Origin: Gymnopilus junonius
Taxonomy: Eukaryota > Basidiomycota > Agaricomycetes > Agaricales > Galerinaceae
Direction: 5' to 3'
Assembly: GCA_015501075.1 (NCBI GenBank)
Contig: JADNYJ010000029.1
Span: forward strand, 186,001 to 250,000
Length of the DNA: 64,000 nucleotides
The stretch's first letter is position 1, and each line of letters begins with the position of its first letter. Positions 23,991 through 37,161 of this stretch are shown here, one piece after another. The notes under the pieces are model-generated. The model had not been told where the DNA came from. It did no database searches and saw nothing but the letters and a program-made list of their open reading frames with translations. The translations under genes were made by a program, and so were the position numbers.

Positions 23991-24787
23991 ACAATGAGCA
24001 CAGCAGCAAACTCGTACTACTTCCGCCGCCGCACCATAGGCAGGGCGGCCTCGCCCCCCACATGGGCTTGCTACGAGCAGATCCACCACGACGACTCCGA
24101 CTCCAACTCCGAGTCTGATTCCTGCTCAGAGGACGATGAGGACTACCCAGGTGGCGTAGGCAGCACCACAGCAGCACCGCATGCTCGGGACTCCGACTCG
24201 GAGGACAACGACAGCGAGCTGCCTAGCCACACCCACACCGCCACCGACGCCCAGAGGGCCGGCGCAAACGCAGACAGTGAGCACGATATAGATATGGACA
24301 TTGATGAAGAAGGGGATGCAAGTGCGAATAAGAAGAAAGACGTCAAAGGCAAGCAGCGCGCTGTCGAGCCTGAACCGCTGCCAGAGCCCACGACGACGAC
24401 CCCCAGGCGCCAGCGGAAGAAGCGGCCTCACGTCTATACCCTCCGCCCCATCTTGACGATCCAGCGGAGTCAAGGTTTCGTGTGGAATCAGGTTCGTTCT
24501 TTCCCTTTCATATCGTCTGTGCCGTGCAATGCTAACTAATTTCGATTCCAGGACCTATTCGTCCCCCGTATATTAAAGACCGATGTAAGTACCTCCTCAG
24601 TATGCCACTCCCGCCAGTCGTCTCACACCGTTGCCCCTTTCTAGATATCGCATCCACATCCCCCCCAAACTCGCGAGGCTTCATCTCCAGCTCCGTCGGG
24701 TCCAACAACTCGGCCATGACCGACTACGAAGTCGAAGTGGTGGAGATTAGAGTGAACCCGGGTGATTTAGACGATATCATCCCGTGA
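23991..24787 (+). CDS. Acidic, probably nuclear protein of unknown function
   Basis: The ATG within ATCACAATGAGC starts MSTAANSYYFRRRTIGRAAS. It continues into long S/D/E-rich segments (DSDSNSESDSCSEDDEDYPG and DIDMDIDEEGD) and a basic stretch, PRRQRKKRPHV, that could be a nuclear localisation signal. The better-conserved-looking end, LRPILTIQRSQGFVWNQDLF, crosses an intron (about 24492-24551). The last exon encodes GFISSSVGSNNSAMTDYEVE and ends LDDIIP with TGA at 24785-24787. Joining exons 2 and 3 in the coding frame requires six C instead of the five at 24563-24567; then PPYIKDRYIASTSPPN reads through cleanly. This supports a one-base deletion or miscall. No known domain was recognised. Confidence 0.65.
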
Positions 24788-25960
24788 ACATTTGCTCGCA
24801 CTCACGGTTCTTGCAAGTTCGGTTCCATGAACGTTAATTACCGTGATCCCACTTCCATGGCGGCTTTTCTGCACTCATTTTGACTTTGACTTGCGTTTGA
24901 ATTCTTGATCTCCGGCCATAAATGTATCCTATAGTCAGCATCAGCACCAGCACCATTAAGCACTGTATTGGTTGTCTGTCTTTTTTCTTTTTCCTTTCAA
25001 ACTTCTTTGCGGTTCTCATTTCGGCTTGTACATACATATTACAAGTTCTTCTTTTGCTTTTACCTCCCTTTCTTTCTCCTTTTTGCGTGTAGACAAGCAT
25101 CTTCTTCGCGTCCTTCTCCGTGCTCTCGTTCTTGCTCGGTACACCTCGCTCTCAAACATTCGTCTCCTTAAATTTACTTTTCTTACCTTTTCTTGTCTTG
25201 AACTCTCACATCACAGTGATCCCCTACATACATACAGCGTATCGATCTACACATACACTATAAGAAAGTCTTTCTCTTTCTCCTCTCTTCCTCTCTTATT
25301 CTCTAACTTTGTATCGCATATCTACATGACTGTGTCCCTTTCTTGTTCTTTCTTTCTCTTCCTTACTCCTGAAACTCTCCAATGTTACTCGAATCGAATC
25401 GGTTTTTTTCTTGATCACTTCGCTGGACCCAATTCTTAATCAAGATTCAAGTTGTAACATGTTCTTGTTTTCCTCCCGAAGATGTACTGGAGGGAGATCG
25501 ATTCTGCGGGTACGTGGAGGGGATTTCGAATTCAGCGGTACGATCATGATAAAAATCCAGCATGATACATAAGAACCCCACTGGCAGTACTCAGCGCATT
25601 ATGTATACGTTAGTCGTTACCAGTTCCAGCAAAAGAAGTTGAAACCGAGCTAGGGTACGTAAGTATTACTAGCAGAGTACCGCACAGGCGGTGGTGACTG
25701 AAATTTCAAATAGATTTACGTGTTTACTTCAGGAATCAAGCTTTAAATTGTGGAGAACACTAGCATCCTGGTATTTTTCTCCATAGACATCATTCCAGGC
25801 GATGGTTCAAGCGTTCATGAGTCGCTTCCCGCATAGCCGTCGTCGTAACGCGAGCTCGGGTATTGGGATATATGTATATTTACGGGCGCTAGAATGTTCG
25901 GATTGCCATATACTTGCTAGTGCCGTAAGCACCCCTATTTGAGAGGAAATTAACAGTAGA
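24788..25960. other. Intergenic, pyrimidine-rich low-complexity tract
   Basis: From 24970 to 25440 the plus strand is strongly T/C-rich (repeated TTTCTTTTTC, CTCTCTTCC-like runs). Open frames here, such as 24972-25439, are F/L/S-rich because of composition. It may be the 3' untranslated region of the preceding gene. Sequence after 25440 shows nothing definite. Confidence 0.5.
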
Positions 25961-26825
25961 ATGACGAACAGCGAACCAACTCTTTCGATCTTTCGACGCG
26001 ATCCCGCCCGCCGCAGCGCTGACAGGCTCGCCGAAGAAACTCCAAGCGCTCAGCCATCGGATGACTGGGCTTGTAGTATCGATGACCGGACCGGACGATC
26101 ATCATCATCAGCCGATGTCAATGTCAGAGTGAGAAGTCCCATCAGCTTCCCCATTGCTACCTCACATGACAGTGGAGCTGGCCCAGTCACCCACCAAGCC
26201 GGCGCCCATCCACGCAGTTCAAGTCGTGTGGCTCATGGTCCATGGAGCTGTGCTTGTCCTCTCATTGTATCATATTGCTAAATTGTTCCATTTACTTTAT
26301 TATTCTTTTCTTCTCTTCCCATCTGGCTCAACAACAGACCAATGTCTCGGGCCCCTTCCTCTCTTTGTAGAGGGCTCGTTCATCAGCGCAGCTATATCAT
26401 CACTTCCGGGCAACTCATTTTCTTCTCGGGTAAGCCATCGTGACCTTTTCCTTCAATTCCGGAGCCTCTGTTCCTCCAACCGGGAAACAAACATGTCGAT
26501 TAGCATCTCTGGAGGAATCAACGGCAACTTATATGTACCGGGGAGATCTTTTAGCAGGTTCTGCGTGCTCAGTGAGCAAGTGTACGATGGCAGAATACTT
26601 CCAAATAGTGCGTGGCTCGCCGGAAATGGAAGGAGGGCAAAAGCGGCAGTGGATTGGTACGTTCGTGCATGGCATACTCTTTGGACAGCTGTACGGCCTT
26701 CGTCATCTCAGAGTTGCAGGATGTGGGGTTATGGGACACAAATTTCATTAACACAAAAGATGGGCATAAATTTACGCAGCCTATTGTTGGCTAAATACAG
26801 GTTTATGAGCAGTCGGCGGGTGTGA
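25961..26825 (+). CDS. Possible small membrane protein (weak model)
   Basis: An ATG at 25961 opens a hydrophilic segment, MTNSEPTLSIFRRDPARRSA. In another frame from about 26154 comes a strongly hydrophobic stretch, VVWLMVHGAVLVLSLYHIA then LLYYSFLLF, that would suit one or two membrane helices. A GTCAGA...ACAG intron could connect the two, and further exons may extend to 26754-26825. The exon chain is not unique and no domain is recognised. The composition change and plausible splice sites are the only support. Confidence 0.3.
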
Positions 26826-29080
26826 GTGTGCAGGCTCCGCTTATTTATCGATCGGCTGATGAATGAGTGACACTGGAGTGAATCTAAAAAGTCATTTCTC
26901 ACACCCCCTCGGGGTGGCTGATACACGGAATGTTCGTTGATGGCCCCTTGTGTGCGCCTGTACCATTGTTCGCTGTTATTGAAGGAAAAAAAATATTTAG
27001 ATGAAAATGTATCAAGAATTGAGATGACTCGGAAATAACCCCGAAGCCCGAGGGGTTTCAAATTGTGGGCGTTTACCGCTTAGAATTTAAACTGATTAAT
27101 ATTGCAAATTCGCAGAAAACGATTCTGCAAAAGTATATCATCCATCAACGCTAGGTCGTCAGAACAAAATAAATGAAGAGGTGAAAAATGCACCCAACTT
27201 AAAACGCCCTTCATCAACGCACAGCCATGCGTATGAAAGCCAAAGCTGGACGGGACCCAATGACTTAATGATCCAACGCGTAGCATCCAAGCAACCTTAA
27301 GAATTTCACTCTAATCGGCCAAGGCAAATCTTCGATTCGAGGTCGACCACTAATTTTAGGAATTTTGTCTTTTTTCGGTTGCCCGAAGTCTATTGGACTA
27401 GGTGGAAATGGTGACTCAATTTCCAATGGGAAGGTGCTATGATCTAGCGGAAGAATTGGCTACATTTCCCAGTGGACTGAGATGGTCTACGAATAGCGAT
27501 CGTTGAGCCTAGATATTATCATTCTTTCGTCTGTCGGAGCAGAAATGGTGTTATAATTAGGTATATGCAGCAGCATCTAGTTGAATGAAAGCATGGCTAT
27601 ATTAAGTTGTAGTATATAGGTTTGTCTTATAAATACAGTATCGATGAAATTCAGGGATGATGACGACAGACCGAATAGCCTGATATCATCAATAGCTCTT
27701 TATTTAGGCAGAAGGAGAGTCAGAACAGCAGTTGAGGTCTTTAAATTTCCAATGATGAAAAATGATAAAATGTCGATCATTTACCTTAGCAGTCTGGAGG
27801 AGAAATTTTTGATAAATGATCTTGACTGACTCAGATATCTCGAAAAAAGGCGCTGGTCGTCGCCGGAAGGTTGGAGACTGAGATGCGAATCTACCAGCCT
27901 TCCATGTCTTTACAATTTTGAAACACCAAGCGGTGACACATTTTTTCATTTTTATCACACAAAACGGGTGTGATCGTATCGATTCTTCTGCCGTTTCAAA
28001 CTGTGGGTGATTAAACACGATTAGAACACAAGGCACGAAAGGTCAGTCGCTGAAAACGACGCTGTAAAGGTTGTCATATAACGGGCCATGTAGAAAATTT
28101 TAAGGAAGTCAAAAATCTGAATGGAAGCTCTTGTTTCCGCTGACGAGCATGAGAAAACTGGGTCAATAGGTGGCTGGATGAGCAACTGTATTGGGCTTTA
28201 AGGAGCAAATGCTGCTTCACGCATTAACAGCGGCCTCATTCCTATTTATTACTTGTGATAAATCCCACAACAAGAGCTTAAAATATTGCTTGATTCAATG
28301 ATTTTGGCATATAATTTTTCTTTCAGTAGCCGCTGCAGTCGCTTCAGCTTTACGACTTTTAATATGGAGATGGAGGAGTTCTATTTTTAAATTACAGTCA
28401 ACTACCTCGAAAGGTTTACTAGAGTCGGCGGAATCTCAGCCGGATCTAATTTTCTTTCGTTCTGTCCTGCTAGATCATGAGATGTGCGGGAGAATGGTGA
28501 CGTTTTCAGAATTTATTCCCCCATTTTCCAAATGCGTCCAGAACATCGCAAATTGAAAAAGGCTGCGCTGAACGTTCTCATCTTATGTATAAAACGCAAC
28601 ATGGTCTCCGCGGTCCACCGAAATAGCGCTGGAATCCAAATATCCTCAGAAGTAAACTTCTGAAAATAATTCGCAAAGCAGGCGGTTCTAAATAGGGATG
28701 ATAACGATAGAAGTGATAAAGACGTGTGATCATTGGGGGACTTAAACTGGAGAAAGAGTTGTGGGCGAACGTAGGAAAAAATGGAGCTGATAGAATGTTC
28801 TACTTGGATACAAACACAGAGCGTCATAATATAGCGATGACAAAGAGGATAACATGACAACACGAATGGACAAAACAAGAAAACAATTGAAAGCAAAGCG
28901 AGGCAAGATACAATATTTAATGCACGAAAATCCTCGAAAAAGGTCTACACCCGTAAAACGTCCATGAGCAGAAGGAATGAGTGACTGGAAGCTAAGTATT
29001 AGCGAGAAACAAATAAGAGAACGAAAGGCGGACCTACCAGATATTTCTGCCTTAAGAAAGACGTTGCGCCAGCACGTTTC
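26826..29080. other. 2.3 kb region without a recognisable gene
   Basis: AT-rich sequence with short open frames on both strands. The longest (28513-28896, minus) is L/F/S-rich with no motif and may belong to the 3' flank of the fork-head gene. No repeats or mobile element ends were seen. Confidence 0.35.
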
Positions 29081-30598
29081 TTAGTAGGTGCGGTTCCTGC
29101 GGGAAGCCTTCCTACTTTCTTTTGTGTCCTCGAAGTGAGTAAAGGAGTGAGAGCGTATCAATGGGAAATGAGGAGGCGTCTCTTCTGTAGTGGGTAAACT
29201 ATGGGCAGATCTCGACGCAAAGGCATGTCCACTTTGGTAGGGGTATGTAATATACGGTCCTTGTCCCTGGCCATGCGCCACAATTCCCGGATCACTATAG
29301 CTGGGAAAGAGCAATCCAAGGGGTACAGAGGGATCCATCCCAACGGGCTGGGACGGGTGTGTTGATTCCCAACGCATCTGTGGGCCCGTCACAAGCGGGG
29401 GACCAGCTCTGACGTCGTAATTTGGGCTCAAATTCGCATCGAAGCCAGAGTGACCGGCAGTGGACCCTGTCTGGGAGTTGTAGTAGGCTTGGGGGCTAGG
29501 CAATGGAGGCCGCACACCGAAGAGCTGATGTGGAGATGGATAAGGGGACGCTCGACTACGATTATAGGGTGTGTGGAGTCCCCTCGAAGGACCAGACGAA
29601 AGATGTACGTCGTCTGGATCAACGCCACCACCAGATTGTAATTCTTTTGTTTTTCGACTGCGAGGGCGCTTGTCGCCGTCGCCTCGTCGAAAGTCCAACG
29701 TCCAGTAGTATCCTTTTCCGGGATGACTCGCGGGTCGCTCGACCTTGACGAAGACAGACTTCAAAGAGAGGTTATGTCGTATAGATTTCTTACGAGAAAT
29801 AAATAAGCGTGCTACATTAGACAAGGGGCCAGTGCACTCACCTTCCAAGACGCGTCCTTTCCCGACTTCGCAGGAAATCTGGTCTCGATCTCATCGTATA
29901 TTTGACTAAGGGTCAACATTTTTCGTTGGCTCCCCCAAATAGCCAGTTTGATCAGTCGCGTAATCCCAGGTGGCCATGGGTGTTCGGGTAAAACAGACAA
30001 GTTGACTGGCTCCGGAGGAGCGATGCCGAGGGTATTTCTGAGATATTTTTCTGTCTCCTCGTGGGGTGGTAGGGAACCATGAAGGGAGGCATACGAAAAG
30101 ACGCTGTCGTTATCGTCCAACGACAAGGTGTCAGATTCAGGGCTAGGGAAAGTTGAATGCGGATCGTCCAGGGCGTTGGCAATGTCCTGCATGGCAAAGC
30201 CTTCAGATTCTTGTCTCCGGTAGGCAGGATTTAACATGAACGTCTGTTTTAACAGGCAATACGTTACAGTGAGCACATTCCGATTCAAAAAGCATCCCTT
30301 TGATCTAGACAGACTTACCGGACGATAGGAAGTAGGGCCTGTGCAACAAAGTGCTACATCAGTGAATCCGTAGCCGGTGCAGATATACGGAAGATGATGC
30401 AAGAAACATACTTGGAGAATATCCCTCCGGACCAGAAAAAAGAGGTGAAAGGTGTATGGTATCGTCTGGGTCATCCTTTATCCTAATTTCTGAAGGCTTT
30501 TGAGATGAGGTTTCCGGCTGCATGGCGTTTAAGGGCAAGGAATCTCTGGAAAGTGAGTGAGTATTCGGCGGGATATAAGCAGAACGGGAAATTTCCAT
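29081..30598 (-). CDS. Fork-head (winged helix) transcription factor
   Basis: Exon 1 is taken from the ATG at 30598 (MEISRSAYIPPNTHSLSRDS). It contains an E-I-R-I-K-D-D-P-D-D segment that looks like a sumoylation-type motif. Further exons give S/P/D-rich sequence and then the fork-head domain: HPWPPGITRLIKLAIWGSQR, KMLTLSQIYDEIETRF, DASWK, an intron, KSIRHNLSLKSVFVKVER and GKGYYWTLDF. SIRHNLSL is the DNA-recognition helix signature. A basic stretch, RSRKTK, follows the domain, then about 200 residues rich in P, S, G and Y ending SRKASRRNRTY. Fork-head factors regulate cell cycle and development in fungi, including fruiting; the targets here are unknown. The 5' end may include another small exon. 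Confidence 0.92.
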
Positions 30599-33391
30599 AC
30601 CCCTTGTGGGCTGGCGTCTGAGAATTTTTAGCCATTTTATCAGACCGACCAGTAAGTCAAGATCAGAATAGAAAGTGGAACACCGACAGAGGAAATGTAT
30701 TGATGAGGGGCGTGGATAGTTGATGATCAAAGGCAGTCGGCGCCGCTATGGTGGACGACCAGAAGAGGAGAAAGGAGAGATGTAAATGATATCAGCGCTG
30801 AGTGGACCCACACAGAAAAGAGAAGGCTAACATTTACCACGGGATGTCAGGTGATTTGTCGCACAGGAAGTGCCTATAAACGTCCTAGCGGTGGCCAGTA
30901 CTTGTGAAATGCAGGCACACTCGGAGAGGACTATCTAACTTTCCATAGAGAGAGTATTCAGTTGGGATGCAACGAACGGTTGGGCGAGATTTATATCTGC
31001 AACGTTGTGCGTGACACATAACGAAATTCATAATGAACGAGCCAACTTTTGGCAGTTTATCGTGCATCGGTCAGGTTGATGCCCTTTCGATGCCAGCCTT
31101 TTGACTCGGGAACTGTCCTCGAGGCGAGTTCTTTGGCCGGGGCATTCCGCCGCTTTAGCCTTGCTATTAGTTAGGGATCAGCGATGGTTAGAAGATGACA
31201 CATTTTCCTGCCTTGAGGATGTCGACATATATATCTATGATTCCAGAGACGGAAGGATTGTGGAAAAGCAGTCTTTGAAAGTTCGTTCCTTGCGTTGTGC
31301 TTGGGAAAGCGCCGCGTGCATCAAGGCCTTGACGTGGTAGAACGCACTTGCGCTGTCAACGCGTCATGCGTCATGCGTTGGTCATGCGTCGTGTTTGTGG
31401 GTCCATCGAATCCATCTATAGACCAATGTAACTCCTTCCAATAGTACGAACTAGAACAATTACTTCGGGACCCGGTCTATGCAGAGAGGCTCCGTACCCG
31501 AGGCCAAAAGAGGTCTAGAAATCTGAAATTTGCACTAGGAGGTGGAAGAGCAGGGAATGTATTCGCTGGCTAGAAAGGTTAGGTTGGTGTTACGTAATAT
31601 GATGGCATCATTTTCTATTGTCATGCCCTAAATGTAAACGCTGCTCTCGATGATCCAACGATGACCAACTCAATCATATCAAATCGCGCAAAGCTTAAAG
31701 CCCAAGTCACAAAATGCCGAGTACGATTACAATCATTATCCCTTACTACCGCAAATACTGACACATTATCGTCATTGCAGCCCCAAGAGAAAAATTCGAA
31801 CGCCGGCGGCGATCCGGCTTCCACTTGATTCCTTCCGCCTCTAACGAGCTCGCTGAGATTCAAACTTATTAGATTTCTCACCGATAACTTTTCTGACTCA
31901 GGTGTCCGGATCCTTTTCTCCCTTCTCTCTTCAAAAAACTTTTTACACCTTTTTTTTCGCCGTCAACCCTCCGTGCTGTTTGACTGGAAAAAGCTTCAAC
32001 TACTCCTAAGTCGGAACGGTGAACCGTCATAAGCAGAGGTCAGTTGCTACATTTGATCCTACTGCAGGCTACCACCCTTTTAACTAGATGATTCTCTTAT
32101 GTTTTCCTGGCCTGTGAATTGCAGATTCAGCACTCTGGAACCTATTCCTTAAGGCAAGGTCTGAATCGAGCTTCTCTTGTAATTTATTGACGCCGCTCAA
32201 TATCTTAGGCTCGCTTGTAGTTAAGACTATTCTGACCTTATTTTATGGCGCAGAATTCGAAGAAACTGGTACTGAACTTGACTTCGATGCATGAACGGCT
32301 AGGTCCAACCCCGGAATGTGTCGCCTCCATACAGCACTTATGGCCTTCCTTTCCACAAGCTTTGACTATACAAACGGGGTGCAGGTCTCAGACCAAAACA
32401 GCAGTCGCGGAACTTGCAACCCTTGATTGAACGCAAGAAATCAACCAGGATCGGATCAACGTATTGGAAATTGCAAATAGGTTCCTTCTACGACAATTTT
32501 TTCCAGGGTCTGGTGCGAACCGAATGTGAGCAGCTTGGAGTGGGTCGCATGGATCGCTTATGAGCATCTAGACCCAGGTCAAGTACATCATTGCTTTTCT
32601 CTTGCCCATCTTTCGCTGTTCCTAATCTTCCCTTGATCATTGAACAAAATCTGTTACGACAGAGGACAAATTTCCATTACAATTGTCCACATCGATGGAC
32701 GTGCTCATTTACCCCCAATTGATCGTTGCAGACAAGATCTACGTGGAATGGTCTGTCCCTCTGTTCCATATAATCTCTATCCCCTCATATAGATGAATAC
32801 AATCAAGAAGGCTCGTGACGGGCGTTATCCTCTGACCGTGTCAAGTTTTTCCTTCGCTAGGTCATGTATTCCTTTACAGTCTGATTATTACTCACTTTTT
32901 TCCACAGATGTTGAATCATAATGCGTTCGTTCGACCAAATGACAGATACTTTGACTAGCTCTATATGCTTACGCAAGTCAGGTCTTTCGCTCAAGCTAGT
33001 CGCACGAGTCGCATGTTCCTCTCGTTCATTTTCGATCCACTGTGCGACTGGCCTCGTAAGCTCTCGTAAGGCCAAGTTGGCGCGAATGACGTTTGCGGAA
33101 TACCTCAATTCCATTTATAAAAGATGTGGCGTGTCGAAGCTCACCGGCACCATTGCGAAGGACTTCGACATATGGGGTAATCACCATGCTGCGCCCGCAG
33201 TCGACAACCAAGAGGAAATGGATATTGGGATAGGTTCCCACATAGCATGGACCACTCTCTGTACAATGAACGATCAGGATAAAATATTTGGGTATGTATA
33301 TCCAATATAAATTTTGTAAATTATGCATCCATTGAGTCCCTGAGCAAAATGAGAAAAATGATAATGGACGGTCATCCGCGCAAAGTCCTAT
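30599..33391. other. 2.8 kb region without a recognisable gene
   Basis: It holds the upstream region of the fork-head gene, including a short GTCATGC repeat cluster at 31361-31391, and then sequence with short open frames such as 32921-33310 (+). None has a recognisable domain. Confidence 0.35.
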
Positions 33392-34741
33392 CTAATTGGA
33401 AGCCCAACCCGTAAGTTTCCTCCGTAAATCAACCCTCGGATCAGCAAACATCCCCGTCGTCGTCATTGGATCGATCATGAACGCCAAAGACCAGACGAAC
33501 CATGATGCTACCCAGATATAGCCGATAAATCTGACCCATAGCGCTGGAAGTACCGCATCCACATCCGTAGCTTTTTCTTTGAGAGCAGCCCCGTTCGGGG
33601 TGCCCTTGTCATTTTTTCCGTTGCTTTGGGCGTTCCCGTTTACATCTGGCCCGATATGAGTCCGGTCGTCCTTTTCCTTTCTTCCATGACCTGGAGTCTG
33701 TGACCAGACCCACGCGACAATCTTCTCGATAGTGATACCCACTGCTTGCAATTGGAAGAAAGCAAAAGCGCCGTTCCACTCCCACCTTCCAAGGAGCATG
33801 TATTCGCCCCCGATGTGCACGACACCGATTATGAAGAATGCTGTGTAGAGGAACGCGAATTTTGCTGGGAGAGAGGAGGCGCGGGAGAGAGGCGAGACGG
33901 AGAAGGCGGAGAGGAGGGAGGTAGTGGCCGAAATGAGGGACTAAAGGTTACATTAGTCCGGCAATTTGTAAAGTATACCAAACATTGAATTCACCTTCCG
34001 CAGGAGCTGATGCCACACCCTCCTCCAAAACCTCTGCACGCTCCATGCATCCAATGCTGACCCGAACAACCTCGGCCACCTTTCAGGGCTCGAGAAACCT
34101 AATCCAACAACACCAGCGGAAACCAGACAATTTAGTGCACAAATTCGTGCTGCGCCTGCGGTTGCGAACGCCAGCACGCCAAGGGCCCTCCACTGAATTG
34201 CCGCATCACGCAGCCCTCTGCCTGGTGTTGTGGTACCAGGGTTGGAGGCGTTCGCCGTGTACGCTATGAATTCTAGCAGGGCACACAGGAGAGCAGTGGA
34301 CAAACGTATTAAGACAAATTTTGACCGGGGCGTTGAGGGAGAGGGACGAGAGGGTAAATGTCGGTGTTCGTGCGCCCAACCTATACCACGAGGGTTGGTG
34401 TACAAGTTAAACGCGAACTGTAAACGTTCTTTAAGAGATTGCTCCGTTATCTTTTCGCCCTTCAAACGTGGCTCCTGATAATTGGTAAGAGTATCAGGAT
34501 TCGTAAAAAACATGGCATCTAGCCCAATCAAGAGCTGTGTCAGAATCGCCGAGCCAAGTGCTACATCCGCAGATAGATCGCCGGTGGAAGTGCGCGTAAT
34601 GAGGTGATACGATATCCAGAGGATGGGAAGGAGAAGAATATACGAGATTGGCTTTGGGAGGCCTGGTATAGTGCCTATAATCAACCCTAGCTGAGAGAGG
34701 CCGTATAGAGGGCCGTCGAAGGGTATCCTACCCTCAGCCAT
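33392..34741 (-). CDS. Wax-synthase-like membrane-bound O-acyltransferase (MBOAT family)
   Basis: The ATG at 34741 starts MAEGRIPFDGPLYGLSQLGL, leading to several hydrophobic helices. The family's key patch is SVQRFWRRVWHQLLRK, of the F-W-x-x-x-W-H-Q type found in wax-synthase-domain proteins. After an intron near 33950-34010, further helices follow: KFAFLYTAFFIIGVVHIGGE (which supplies the conserved histidine), then AFAFFQLQAVGITIEKIVAW and an RFIGYIWVASWFVWSLAF segment. A hydrophilic 50-residue loop (K/D/N/G-rich) separates the last helices. The stop is at 33392. The family transfers acyl groups onto hydroxyls of lipids or terpenoids in the endoplasmic reticulum. No biosynthetic cluster partner is adjacent, so the substrate is unknown. 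Confidence 0.85.
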
Positions 34742-35060
34742 CGTGGAGGGGTCGAGGACGGTGACTAGAGCCTAGAGATGAGTCAGATGGTGGTGGTGGT
34801 TGAGGTTAACGTTCAACGCAACCATGGAATCCATATAACATTGCCATCAGCCATCAGACTGTAAAATTTACAAGAAGATGAAAGAACCAAACGACTTATA
34901 GCATGATAGCATCAGAGGAGTCCGCGATCAATGACATTGTCAACTAGATCCGGCGACCGGCTGTCATGCATGTGAAAGATTGATCCGTAAGGAGACTCAC
35001 AGTGTTCTTGGTTGGAACTTGGCCACCACCACAGTTCACCACTTTCTTTAGCCTCTTGAG

Positions 35061-36340
35061 ATGTCAAACCTTACATTATCACCATCCCTTGAAGCATATC
35101 AGGACCCGATAATCCAACTTAAGATCTCTGAAATAAAAGAAAGCCCCACTTCGCTGCAAGATTTGGTCGAACAAGCTGAAAAATACGTCGCCAAGTTTGC
35201 GCTGGTCGAAGAGCATGTTCTCAGCTACAAGGAAGCAGAGGTCGACTTGGATAGGCTCTTCAATTCCATACTATTTCATGCAGATGAAGCTGGTGGAGAA
35301 AAATCTGTACGCTATGTCTCAGCGGCTATGATAGCTTGCACAACTATTCAAGAAGGAAGGGTTTGGGCCGAACGATCAAGGAATCTCGGTATTACTTGGC
35401 TGACCCACCTCTTGTGTGTAAGTGATTGTCTTTTGCAAACTCGCTCCCTGACCTTTGCTGAGTTAAAGAAAACACGAGTTTTATAGGTCCGCGCTGTCGA
35501 GATAAACCGTTTACAGATGCCGTTCGTGGCATTCATTAGGAGTCCTTCATCCCAATTCTAATGGGTTACTTTAGCTACTACTTCGGGAAGCATATGGATG
35601 TCCCCTCACTGGATCGCAAGATCTGGAACACCCATCTCCTCACAACCTGAACGCCGTCATACAACTACAAGGTACTCATATCATTCGTCGAGCTATTGCG
35701 GACTTCGATGAAGACCATAATACATCAACTGTGCGCTGCGTTATAAAATCGCGGACTTGAATACTAGTTGAATTCTAGCTGACCTTCCTTTCAGTTCAAG
35801 TCCGCTGCTGCCACATTCTTGTCAACTTTGCTTGCCTTCCTGTAGATGAACTTGCCGATCTGAAGGCTTTTATTGACTATCCCTCCAATGGAACACTCCT
35901 TCAGAGCAATGCACTTTGGGGTTTTGAGACTCTTCGATGGTGCTTGCAAAAGACTGCAGTATGCTCCAAGAGTTTGCCAGATGAGAATGAAGACTGATAG
36001 TGCTACAGCAGGACGATATTTACGAAGTTAAAAAGCTCCTTCATGGCAATGGTATATCTATGCGCCAAGATGGGGTTCTTATAGTCTTCCGAGACAGGAG
36101 TGGCGAGATCGTTAACCAAGGCAGCCGCAAACGATCTTACTCAATTTCCATGCCGCGATCGCTGGAACTATGCTTATGAGTGGTACAGGGAAATTTTTCG
36201 ATGACCTTTTATGCAAATGCGGTGACAGATACGAATCCATACCCTTAGCTCGTTGGATAGACCTGGAGGAAGCTATAACGGTTGAGGAAATCAGGGAGGT
36301 TCTGATTTCCTCTTATCAGCAAGCTCAGGCCTTAGTATAA
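35061..36340 (+). pseudogene. Family X copy A, decayed paralog
   Basis: Exon 1 (35061-about 35418) encodes MSNLTLSPSLEAYQDPIIQL and is open through ADEAGGEKSVRYVSAAMIAC to GITWLTHLL. It matches copy B (44423-45765, minus) over its whole length. Downstream pieces also match B: LKAFIDYPSNGTLLQ, WGFETLRWCLQKTA, GTMLMSGTGKFFDDLL and IREVLISSYQQAQ before TAA at 36338-36340. Relative to B there is a 7-base deletion in the SAAATF(DI)LVNF segment (about 35817) and small deletions near 36150, both breaking the frame. The product of exon 2 stops early. I therefore call it a degenerate copy. The function of the family is not known to me. Confidence 0.7.
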
Positions 36341-37161
36341 TACGAGTTCTTTGCTCCGTAAGGATACTCCTTTTATCAGTCACTTTGAATCACTTTATTC
36401 CCCTTCAGACGATACATAATCATACCTATATGTTTTGAAATTGTCGTGCCATGGCTAATTTGAAGGCGCAGTCCGACTCCGAACATCGCGTCGACCGTCG
36501 CGCGACTCGCCCCCGACGCGCCGCGGTAACCAGTCACGTTACATAGACGTGATCGTGTTCAAACGGCCGGACTGGAACAACCCGCTTTCCATCGGCGACA
36601 CTTTCTTGGGTCTTGACTCTGAGCGCCCACACAAGTTCTACATAACGTCGAGCTCGCTGAAACATTTCTCGTCCTTCTTAACATAAACGGGTCTGACTGC
36701 ATGCAGGCGAATGATCTCCGCAGGTCGACACAATAAGGCACGCTGATTGCGAATTTGATGCATTGCGAGATGCAGCTGAAAGCTTGAAGCAAGTTGGCAT
36801 AGTGCAAACTTGGGCGATTATGTTCTCTCGAGACTTGTTGGGGTCGAAACTGCCAAAATCCAGAAGAAATTTTGTATCATTATGGGAGGTTATAACTTAT
36901 CCATATTTTTGATTACAATCTTGCCGGTCCATTATCGTCCGTGCCTGGCTTTATGAAAATTTCGGGAAAATCAAAGAGGCGTGTATTTCGGTAAGCAATC
37001 AGTGACCATGATGCAAAGTAGCCACTCTTGGACGTCCACTGCTCCTGAACCCATCCCTTCCTTGCGGATTCCCCGCCTCCCCTTTCTTTTCCTCCTTACG
37101 TGACCTACGTACATATCCTCCTCTGCCCTTTTCCTCAACCTTCTCCTAAGGAAAAGAAAAG
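36341..37161. other. Intergenic region between family X copy A and family Y
   Basis: The open frames are short and have no motif. The last about 120 bases are pyrimidine-rich (CCTCCCCTTTCTTTTCCTCC and similar), as expected upstream of the secreted-protein gene at 37162. Confidence 0.45.

Noticed and set aside
24972..25439. Plus-strand 155-codon frame rich in F, L and S
   Set aside because: It is produced by a pyrimidine-rich tract, with no domain and no good splice partners.
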